From a virus: a stretch of DNA of 42,774 bases. Positions 36,712 to 42,774 of this stretch are shown here, piece by piece (position 1 is the first letter of the stretch; every line of letters begins with the position of its first letter). The DNA is taken from positions 1 through 42,774 of IMG/VR virus record IMGVR_UViG_3300011116_000716; one strand, given 5' to 3'. The notes beneath the pieces are model-generated. The model worked only from the letters and a program-made list of their open reading frames with translations, did no database searches and was not told the DNA's origin. A program made the position numbers and the translations under genes.

Positions 36712-37359
36712 TTAGTTGACTTGAATTAATAAAGCAGCACCTGAAGAGTAAGAGTTGATTTTAACTCTCATCGCTTCTGGAATTGCAATGTAATTGCTGT
36801 TTTTTGAAGCAGTTGCTCCAACCACAGCAGAATCATCACTATCTAACCAATTAAAGGTTCTGTTGGTCAAACTTTGAACATTGTCATTAGTTTGTTGAAC
36901 AGTGTAATTGATAGTTCCAGTCACAATAAAAGTCAAGCCAACTTGTCGCTCATTTCTGTCTGAATTAGTCCTAGCAATAGGAATAATTGGAGAAACAGCT
37001 TCGTCAACTGGGCCAGCTTTAGTGTTGGTTCCAACAGCTCCACTAGCAGCGATACTCTGAATTGAATAAAAATAATTCGTTGTCTCTACTGTGTTGTTGT
37101 TAGGGCCAGCAATTCCTTCACTAATCAAGATGGTTTTGTTTTTGTCTAAATAACCAGAAACGACAAAAGTCACTCCTGAAATATTACCAGTTGAAGTGAA
37201 GCCAATTTGTTTAGCGAATAGATCTGGCGTCACCCATTCACCGTTAGTTACTCCAGCTCCGTTAAGAGTGAAGTAGCCAGAGCCGCCTAGTGTCTGATTC
37301 TGGAAAACTCCATCATCATCAACATCAGCCAAATCCATGTTTATTTCTATTCTACGCAT
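36712..37359 (-). CDS. Virion structural protein, 215 residues (putative)
   Basis: Start at ATG 37359 (MRRIEINMDLADVDDDGVFQ) because AGGAG precedes it by 6 bases. An upstream in-frame start would overlap the previous gene. Beta-rich and Thr/Gly/Asn-rich throughout with few charged residues, as in capsid decoration or fibre-like proteins. No family certain. Confidence 0.6.
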   Translation of the reverse strand: MRRIEINMDLADVDDDGVFQNQTLGGSGYFTLNGAGVTNGEWVTPDLFAKQIGFTSTGNISGVTFVVSGYLDKNKTILISEGIAGPNNNTVETTNYFYSIQSIAASGAVGTNTKAGPVDEAVSPIIPIARTNSDRNERQVGLTFIVTGTINYTVQQTNDNVQSLTNRTFNWLDSDDSAVVGATASKNSNYIAIPEAMRVKINSYSSGAALLIQVN

Positions 37360-37372
37360 GATTGCTCCTGAT

Positions 37373-38071
37373 TTATCTTTCTTTAGCTGCGAAAACGTAA
37401 TCAACAGACAAAGTTTTAGCTACAGCTTCGCCGTTTTGAATACCAAAAGAGATAGTCAATTCTTCGTCATCGGGAAGATTTGTAGTTGCCAATTTACCTA
37501 AAACAGTTGGATTCAAGCTATTAGTTGAAGCGGCATAAACCATTTCATCAACGCCGTTGTAGTAGAAGCCAACAGTAATATAAGTGGCATCAGCAACCGT
37601 AGCAATTGCGGTCGCAGTTGATGCAGTTGAATTTTTTACAACAACGAAATCTAAGTTAGTGTCTCCGTCATGTTTTCTGAAATAAACGCCATCAGTCACA
37701 GCTAATGGAGTTGTATCAGTGATTTGAAGACCAATAACGAAATCAGACTGAGTTGCATCAGAAACAGCAAGTCTTGCTTTGAAAAACAATCTCTTGCCAG
37801 CTTGAAACTTAAATGATTCACCAACTTTTTGCAAAGCGTTTAAATCATCATCTGCCGCTGAGTTAGTAAGCAAAAGAACGCCGCCATCAACGTTAGTTAG
37901 CGCTTGAGTAGCACCAGCTTGAGTTTCAGTCACTGTCCAATCTGCCGCAGCGTAAGCGTCAAAATCGTTAAAGTAAGTGTGAAGTTGAGTAGGATCTAGT
38001 TCTTTTAATTCACCTAGAATGTTTTGCTTGGTAATGTTAGTAACGCCATAGGTAAAATTAGTAGATGTCAT
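37373..38071 (-). CDS. Virion structural protein, 232 residues, next to the capsid gene
   Basis: HTYFNDFDAYAAADWTVTET and FQAGKRLFFKARLAVSDATQSDFVIG resemble a phage protein family found just after the major capsid gene, with a jelly-roll-like pattern. Probably a capsid-associated or decoration protein. Preceded by a strong G6/C6 hairpin (38093-38111). Confidence 0.62.
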   Translation of the reverse strand: MTSTNFTYGVTNITKQNILGELKELDPTQLHTYFNDFDAYAAADWTVTETQAGATQALTNVDGGVLLLTNSAADDDLNALQKVGESFKFQAGKRLFFKARLAVSDATQSDFVIGLQITDTTPLAVTDGVYFRKHDGDTNLDFVVVKNSTASTATAIATVADATYITVGFYYNGVDEMVYAASTNSLNPTVLGKLATTNLPDDEELTISFGIQNGEAVAKTLSVDYVFAAKER

Positions 38072-38092
38072 AATATTTTAAAATTTAGTTGT

Positions 38093-38111
38093 GGGGGGAA
38101 TTTCACCCCCC
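38093..38111 (-). terminator. G6/C6 hairpin after the major capsid gene
   Basis: Six G (38093-38098), seven loop bases and six C (38106-38111) form a perfect stem in the 67-base gap after the capsid gene. On the minus strand the stem is not followed by a strong T-run, so it is more likely a partial terminator or an RNA-stabilising 3' stem for capsid mRNA. Confidence 0.45.
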
Positions 38112-38138
38112 TTTACCCATTAGGACAACAGTTGATAA

Positions 38139-39044
38139 CTAAACTCCTTCAGAAGCGAAGTAGCCGCGTGGATCAGTGACGCCAATTGCGTAAGAAGTCA
38201 TAATTTTGTATTTATGATCTCCAGACTCAAAAGCACCATCGTTGCTAAATTCACCTTGTACAGCGGTGATCATTTTAGCACCTTCTGGAGCGTCAGTTTT
38301 GATGAAATAAGCATCATTTGACTCAAGGTGTGGATTAACCACGATTCCTTGTGCAAATAGACCCATATTTTTCAAAGCGTTAATGTCGTTATTAGCGGTA
38401 TTAACACGAAGTTGAGACTCAAGAATACGAGTAGCTTCAAACATCAAAGCAGAAGGAACTTGAAGAAGAACTGGTTTAATTCTAGCTTTAATTCCTCTGT
38501 CGTTGTTAGTTTCTTTGATTTGAACGCACAATTCTTCCAAAGCTTCTTCACAAAGATCTTGCGGAGTTGCAAGAGTGTTTGAGAAGTTGCCAGCGCGAGA
38601 AGGGTGGTCAGTTGCAAAGAACTTTTTGCCATCGCCGAAAGTGTAGTTAGAATTAAAACCGTTGTTGAAAAGGTCAGCAACATCCACTTCTTTAGTCTCA
38701 CGAAGAGAAGAAGAAAGGAATTCGTTTCCTTTAGATACAACGTTAAGATACTTACCGAATTTACGAGCTTCCCAAGAAACTTGATAACCCAAAGCACGAG
38801 TTCTTTGTTGGTATCTAGTCACGTAGCCTTGAGTCATTGAATCATAATCAACGCCCGCGCCTTCGTTTTTAGCGGTTAGTAAGCCAAATGGGCTAACCAA
38901 CACATCTTCGTCGAACTGCTCGTCAGTAGTTTCCATTTTAACGAGTTTAGCCGCAAGAAGATCATCTTCGGTATAAGAACCCCAGAATGTTTTTACTCCT
39001 GGTTTTAGTGCTTTAGGGATAGTACCTGTTACAATTACAGACAT
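38139..39044 (-). CDS. Major capsid protein
   Basis: 301 residues. ADLFNNGFNSNYTFGDGKKF-FATDHPSRAGNFSN (about 122-157) is the hallmark of HK97-fold major head proteins of the Mu gpT-like type, followed by PVLLQVPSALMFEATRILES and DPRGYFASEG at the end. Position after scaffold and two head genes and before small virion genes is normal. Probably the most abundant product of the late block. Confidence 0.82.
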   Translation of the reverse strand: MSVIVTGTIPKALKPGVKTFWGSYTEDDLLAAKLVKMETTDEQFDEDVLVSPFGLLTAKNEGAGVDYDSMTQGYVTRYQQRTRALGYQVSWEARKFGKYLNVVSKGNEFLSSSLRETKEVDVADLFNNGFNSNYTFGDGKKFFATDHPSRAGNFSNTLATPQDLCEEALEELCVQIKETNNDRGIKARIKPVLLQVPSALMFEATRILESQLRVNTANNDINALKNMGLFAQGIVVNPHLESNDAYFIKTDAPEGAKMITAVQGEFSNDGAFESGDHKYKIMTSYAIGVTDPRGYFASEGV

Positions 39045-39069
39045 AATAAAATAGTTTTAAGTTAATAAG

Positions 39070-39681
39070 TTAGATTCCAGCAACGATGTTTGCTTCTGTG
39101 TGGTTATTGATTTTAACGCGCCATTTAGCGTGTTGACCAATAGCATTTTCAGGAGCATCAACCAATCTTAAAATTTTAAGTTGGAAAGTTGCATCAGTAG
39201 CAGGGGTAGTTGTGTCTAATTCAACACCAGACAAGCCAGTTGCAGTTGAGCCAGACTCAGCAAATACTAGGTTAGCGTTCAAGCCAACAGAAGTAGCAGC
39301 CAAAGGAGAGCCAGCAGATTCTTCTTGAATTTCAAATTCTTGAAGTGGGCTGTCAGCAACAATAGCAACTCTTTCGGTAGAAGCTGGGTTGTAAGCTACA
39401 TTCAAATTGCTTGGGTTAGCCAAGAAACCAATAATAACGCCAGTGATTTTATTGCCATCACCAGCAGTTGCTTTATTGATTTCTGGTAAAGAACCAGCAG
39501 CAAAAGGTCTGCCATCGCCTAAAACAGCGGCAGTGTTAGAGGTTCCAGTTTTGATTACAGGATCGCCAATAAACAATGCAGTTGCATAGCTTGAAGGGAT
39601 GTAGTAATAGTTTTTAGGAATCTCGTTAAACGGAGCATTCTTAATTGGTCTAAGACCAGAAGGGATATTAGCGTTTGCCAT
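39070..39681 (-). CDS. Capsid-associated / decoration-like protein, 203 residues
   Basis: Begins MANANIPSGLRPIKNAPFNE. FIGDPVIKTGTSN, KITGVIIGFLANPSN, ERVAIVADSPLQEFEIQEES and the end NNHTEANIVAGI follow the pattern of a conserved phage head protein located before the capsid gene. The role is inferred from position. Confidence 0.65.
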   Translation of the reverse strand: MANANIPSGLRPIKNAPFNEIPKNYYYIPSSYATALFIGDPVIKTGTSNTAAVLGDGRPFAAGSLPEINKATAGDGNKITGVIIGFLANPSNLNVAYNPASTERVAIVADSPLQEFEIQEESAGSPLAATSVGLNANLVFAESGSTATGLSGVELDTTTPATDATFQLKILRLVDAPENAIGQHAKWRVKINNHTEANIVAGI

Positions 39682-39686
39682 ATTTT

Positions 39687-40202
39687 TTAATTTTGTTTAG
39701 TTATAAATTTTGTTGTATCTTGCCCAATGTAGGTCGAAGAACTATAACCCAAGCTTGCGCCTTGCATCTTATTTAGATTTTCTTGGCGGTTTGCTTCAGA
39801 TTTAATTTTTTTATCTCTCTCAATTTTAGCGTTCATTTCCTCAGAAATTTCCATGGCGTACCTCATGAAAGTCTCGCCTTGTTTATTCGTGCCGCCGCGT
39901 ATTGGAGCAATTTCAATGCCGTTTTCATCGGTAGCTGGTCGGTAGCCAAGATCGATCAAATCTTGGATTCTGCCGGGTATATTAGAAGAAACCCATCTGC
40001 GTAAGAAACCTGCCTTTTTAGGCAAGTCAGATAACGCTCCGGCTCTTTTTAGGGAGGTGCGGGGGCTGCTAATAAATTCTCTTCCATCAGGCATTTTGAC
40101 AACCTCATGGTCTCTAGTAGTTGGTCTTGATTCTCTTGAATCTTGTACTTCCAATCTTTCTTGAGAGTGTGATTTTTGTATTCTAGCTGATTCTTTAGTC
40201 AT
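39687..40202 (-). CDS. Conserved phage head-region protein, 171 residues
   Basis: Charged N-terminus, then LRRWVSSNIPGRIQDLIDLGYRPATDENG and a helical C-terminal part (FMRYAMEISEEMNAKIERDK). The GY-P-x-D-E-NG-x-I and YAMEI motifs recur in a protein between scaffold and capsid genes of many phages. Function unknown, perhaps assembly. Confidence 0.6.
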   Translation of the reverse strand: MTKESARIQKSHSQERLEVQDSRESRPTTRDHEVVKMPDGREFISSPRTSLKRAGALSDLPKKAGFLRRWVSSNIPGRIQDLIDLGYRPATDENGIEIAPIRGGTNKQGETFMRYAMEISEEMNAKIERDKKIKSEANRQENLNKMQGASLGYSSSTYIGQDTTKFITKQN

Positions 40203-40216
40203 ATGATTGCCTCAGT

Positions 40217-41182
40217 TTAATTAAAATATTCTTTGATTGCCTCTTGTTGCATTCTAGCAACTTGTTCTTTCGAGAAGTTATGTCTTTTAGCCATAAAATC
40301 ACAATTCTTACGAACATCGGCAGGAAGGTCGTTATAAGAGTGCTGTTTTTTTCCAGTCTGGATTCCTCTTTGACCAGATTCGACTCTAGGAGCTTTTGAG
40401 ATTCCTAGTTTATCGCCAAAACGCTTCTCTACTTCTTCAGTGACCATTTCTAGCCTTTCTTGAAGAGGTATTCTTTCAGATAGCTCACCAAAATAGGTGG
40501 CTGCTACTGCTTGCAATACTTTGTCTTGATGAAACCAAGTGTTATCGGCAGTCCAGTTATCAAAAAGCACTTTATCCTCGCGACTAACTTGAGTCTTTGG
40601 TTGCTCAACTTCAGGTTCATCGAAAACAACTTTTGATTTTTCCAAATCAGCACGTTGTTGACGAATAGCCCTAACCTTGGCAACGTCACCTTCAAGAATA
40701 GCGTTTTCTTCCGCCTCGTCCAAAGAAGAGTAAGATTTTGTGAATTCTCTTTCTTGAGCAATCTTTTGAACATTTAACATAACCTGCATCTGCTTACGCA
40801 TTTCGGCTACTTCGTTCTCAAGAGCTGACTTTTCTTTCGCTAGTTTTCTATTTCTCTCATTTAAGATTGGAGTTTCCTTTTCCTGCATAGCCAAAAAATC
40901 TTCGGCTGATTTATGCGGTTTAGGAGTCCCATCTTTGTATTTTCCTTTGAAGAATTTGCCAGTTCTCCAGCCTCTGTCCCAAGCTTCTTTTTCAGTTTCA
41001 GAAAGAGACTGATAAAAAGCTCTTTCTTCAGCTTTCGGGTCGAATCTTGGGGCTTCCTCAGTTTCCTCCTCTTCCATCTCTTCAAAGATTGGATTAGGAG
41101 CGATTTCTTTCTCAGGAGACTCTTCTTCGATTTGAACACCAATATCCAAATCAATTTCTTCAGAACGGTCGATTACTGGCAT
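40217..41182 (-). CDS. Scaffolding protein (putative)
   Basis: 321 residues, very acidic N-terminus (EEMEEEETEEAP), conserved AWDRGWRTGKFFKGKYKD and PHKSAEDFL, a long coiled coil (about 105-185, RNRKLAKEKSALENEVAEMR), and a basic helical C-terminus that could bind capsid protein. Composition and position upstream of the capsid gene are those of podovirus scaffolds. It overlaps the GroES-like gene by 10 bases. Confidence 0.72.
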   Translation of the reverse strand: MPVIDRSEEIDLDIGVQIEEESPEKEIAPNPIFEEMEEEETEEAPRFDPKAEERAFYQSLSETEKEAWDRGWRTGKFFKGKYKDGTPKPHKSAEDFLAMQEKETPILNERNRKLAKEKSALENEVAEMRKQMQVMLNVQKIAQEREFTKSYSSLDEAEENAILEGDVAKVRAIRQQRADLEKSKVVFDEPEVEQPKTQVSREDKVLFDNWTADNTWFHQDKVLQAVAATYFGELSERIPLQERLEMVTEEVEKRFGDKLGISKAPRVESGQRGIQTGKKQHSYNDLPADVRKNCDFMAKRHNFSKEQVARMQQEAIKEYFN

Positions 41183-41517
41183 ATTTCCTCACGTTTAATT
41201 ACTAGAATATCTCTGTCTAAAATGATGCGGTATTCTTTGCCGTCATCAGTCTGTTCTTTGTTCAATACATAGCCGCAGTAAGAAGGGATAATAATTTTAT
41301 CACCAACCATCGGCTTATCTTTCCAAGTGCCTTCGTCAAAAGCTTTTGCGCCATAGGCAACAATTGTTGCAATGGTTTTAGCTTGTTGAAATTCTTCTCT
41401 TGCTTTATCGGGAATGATAATTCCGCCTTTTGTTGTTTCTTCTACAACTTCAGGTAAAACTAAAATTCTGTATTCTAAAGAGTCCCAACCAGAAGTGTTT
41501 AAATTAGTCTTACCCAT
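41173..41517 (-). CDS. groES: GroES-like co-chaperonin
   Basis: 114 residues with the GroES fold landmarks in order: YRILVLPEVVEETTKGGIII (first strand and mobile loop with hydrophobic GGIII that binds GroEL), PDKAREEFQQAKTIATIVAYG, PMVGDKIIIPSYCGYVL, and the last strand IILDRDILVIK. No GroEL is present, so it must work with host GroEL, as T4 gp31 does for capsid folding. Placed between portal and scaffold, it is expressed with the capsid genes. Confidence 0.85.
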   Translation of the reverse strand: MGKTNLNTSGWDSLEYRILVLPEVVEETTKGGIIIPDKAREEFQQAKTIATIVAYGAKAFDEGTWKDKPMVGDKIIIPSYCGYVLNKEQTDDGKEYRIILDRDILVIKREEICQ

Positions 41518-41791
41518 TCACACCTCCGAAAAATAACTTTAGTAAGTTCTCTAGGTCTTCGTCTTTTCTGGCATCAAGGTAATTAGAAACTTGTTCTAAT
41601 GCCTCGCAGCCTCCGAGACTACTTAAAACGATGTCTCTATTAAATTGGTGGTCTCTACCAATGTAATTGTGTGACACGTCATTTAGCAATTTAAGTCGAG
41701 AATTTGCTAAAATTGTCTTAAACTTCAAAGCAGTTGGATTGCTCAACCACTCTTTTAACTCTTGTACTTCTAATTTACTCATTTGGTTCAC
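41510..41791 (-). CDS. Hypothetical protein, 93 residues
   Basis: Starts with GTG at 41791 or ATG at 41782 (MSKLEVQELKEWLSNP). Helical, with SRLKLLNDVSHNYIGRDHQF in the middle. Similar small proteins follow portal genes in other phages, without known function. It overlaps the GroES-like gene by eight bases. Confidence 0.6.
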   Translation of the reverse strand: MNQMSKLEVQELKEWLSNPTALKFKTILANSRLKLLNDVSHNYIGRDHQFNRDIVLSSLGGCEALEQVSNYLDARKDEDLENLLKLFFGGVNG

Positions 41792-41821
41792 TCAGTTGTT
41801 AATAAAAGTATCAGCAGCGGT

Positions 41822-42774
41822 CTATTCCTCCTGTTTGCTTTCAGTTGTAGGGATCGTGACTTGCTGATTCTCTAGCTTTGCTAGTTCTACTGCCGCTCTA
41901 AATCTTCTTTCTTCTTTGCGGTCTTGCATTTCGTTTTGTCTTGATTCTGCATCAATCATATTGTCCAAAACGTCTAATTTCTCTTTGCTTTCGGCCATCT
42001 CGGTATCTTTCACCAACTTACCAGCTTGGGCATAATTAACTAAAACTTTTGAATCCAATTCGGCGGATTGTTTCTGTAGTTTGATTTGTTCTAGTTCTAA
42101 TTTAGCAGCCTCAAGTTGGGCTTTAGATTGAATGTCTAAGCGTCTGGTTTCTTCTTGAAGTGTTGCAATTTGAACGGCAGGATCTGGTTGAGGTTGTGGC
42201 TGAATGATGAACTTGTCGAAGTTTTCAATGCCAGCAGTTTCAAACACTGTTCTGTGTAGTAAGTTCTGCTCAACGTAAGGTGAGTTGATAAAGCCCATTA
42301 AGAATTGAGCCTTGGCAAACTTCTGCATCGAAACAACATTCTCAGGGTTCGCAACTGGCACGATGTCATAACCTTTCATGCTGAAGTCTTCTTTAACATT
42401 CGGCACTTCGTTTAGCTTCATGTCTAAAATTTCAGCGTATTTTCTCTGGCTTAGATATTCAGAATCCAATTCGTAGAAAATATTGATCTCTTTTCTAAGT
42501 GAGTTGTAAATACGCATGAACACAGCTTTAAACTGCTTCTGTCCTTGTTCAGCCATTCCCATGTAGGTAGTGGCTGCAATATTTCCTGCGTTCTCACCAG
42601 TCAAAACATCTCTTAAGCTTCCCAACTCTTTACCAGCATTAACCAAGAACTGCATCAAAACAAATAAAGTCTGAGAAGGTTCTGGCACTGGAAGTGGAAC
42701 AATCGCATCACGGATATTTCCACCAAAAGAGTCGCAAAGCTTCCATTCAGAAGGGCGGAAAGGTTTCATGCCGC
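41822..42774 (-). CDS. Portal protein, C-terminal part
   Basis: Continuation of the gene at 1-1355 across the circle junction (bases 42648-42774 repeat 1-127). Visible are IVPLPVPEPSQTLFVLMQFL and LTGENAGNIAATTYMGMAEQ, the latter a conserved portal core helix region, and EQGQKQFKAVFMRIYNSLRK. The C-terminal 110 residues are a Gln/Glu/Lys-rich coiled coil (LDIQSKAQLEAAKLELEQIK), comparable to the barrel helix of the P22 portal. Confidence 0.88.
   Translation of the reverse strand, partial: GMKPFRPSEWKLCDSFGGNIRDAIVPLPVPEPSQTLFVLMQFLVNAGKELGSLRDVLTGENAGNIAATTYMGMAEQGQKQFKAVFMRIYNSLRKEINIFYELDSEYLSQRKYAEILDMKLNEVPNVKEDFSMKGYDIVPVANPENVVSMQKFAKAQFLMGFINSPYVEQNLLHRTVFETAGIENFDKFIIQPQPQPDPAVQIATLQEETRRLDIQSKAQLEAAKLELEQIKLQKQSAELDSKVLVNYAQAGKLVKDTEMAESKEKLDVLDNMIDAESRQNEMQDRKEERRFRAAVELAKLENQQVTIPTTESKQEE
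42648..42774. repeat. Direct terminal repeat, right copy
   Basis: Identical to 1-127. See the left copy. Removing one copy restores a continuous portal reading frame. Confidence 0.95.

Noticed and set aside
1-42774. CRISPR array, transposon, integrase, CI-type repressor, phage RNA polymerase
   Set aside because: No regularly spaced repeats, transposase, tyrosine or serine recombinase, CI-like protein or single-subunit RNA polymerase was found among the readable genes.

Overview
The window is a complete genome of a tailed, podovirus-type bacteriophage, assembled as a circle. The first 127 bases are repeated exactly as the last 127, so the unique circle is 42,647 bp and the cut falls inside the portal gene. 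The genome is AT-rich and tightly packed. Morphogenesis genes are of the P22 type: portal of 726 codons when rejoined, gp4-like and gp10-like tail-machine proteins, gp7-like and other ejection proteins. No tail tube, sheath or tape-measure gene is seen. A Rz/Rz1 spanin pair points to a Gram-negative host. The host genus cannot be read from the sequence. No integrase and no CI-type repressor was recognised, so lifestyle is open.

There are two opposed transcription blocks with a divergent control region at about 4367-4701. The late block runs on the minus strand from 4366 down through position 1 and on from 42647 to about 21017. In transcription order it carries three small genes (one a Ref-like nuclease), terminase small and large subunits, portal, a small gene, a GroES-like co-chaperonin, scaffold, two head genes around the capsid region, major capsid protein, further virion genes, a cupin-like protein, three ejection proteins, a fibre with its presumed assembly protein, gp4-like and gp10-like proteins, a second fibre, three tandem LamG-like lectins and a lysis cassette (membrane proteins, Rz/Rz1, M15 endolysin). 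An intrinsic terminator at 27303-27332 splits the lectin/lysis part from the tail-machine part.

The early block runs on the plus strand from 4702 to 21109. It starts with small unknown genes, then a 630-base island without plausible genes that is dense in RNA secondary structure (7031-7660). After that come a NucS-like nuclease, a lambda O-style initiator with an iteron-like origin inside the gene, DnaB helicase, many small accessory genes, a Bet recombinase, an HNH protein, SSB, tRNA-Tyr, a VRR-NUC nuclease, a ribbon-helix-helix regulator, a second structured non-coding segment (18867-19095), an ASCH-domain protein and more small genes. The two blocks converge and overlap at 21017-21109.

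The strongest novel signals are: (1) the structured RNA island at 7031-7660, which includes a tRNA-like hairpin and ends in a clean H-type pseudoknot covering the ribosome binding site of the next gene; (2) the second structured RNA at 18867-19095, directly after a ribbon-helix-helix gene that appears to be expressed from a leaderless mRNA; (3) ATACATA half-sites with about one helical turn spacing over two promoters, possible operators of that regulator; and (4) recurrent gene-junction sequences that encode the last residues of one gene together with the ribosome binding site of the next.
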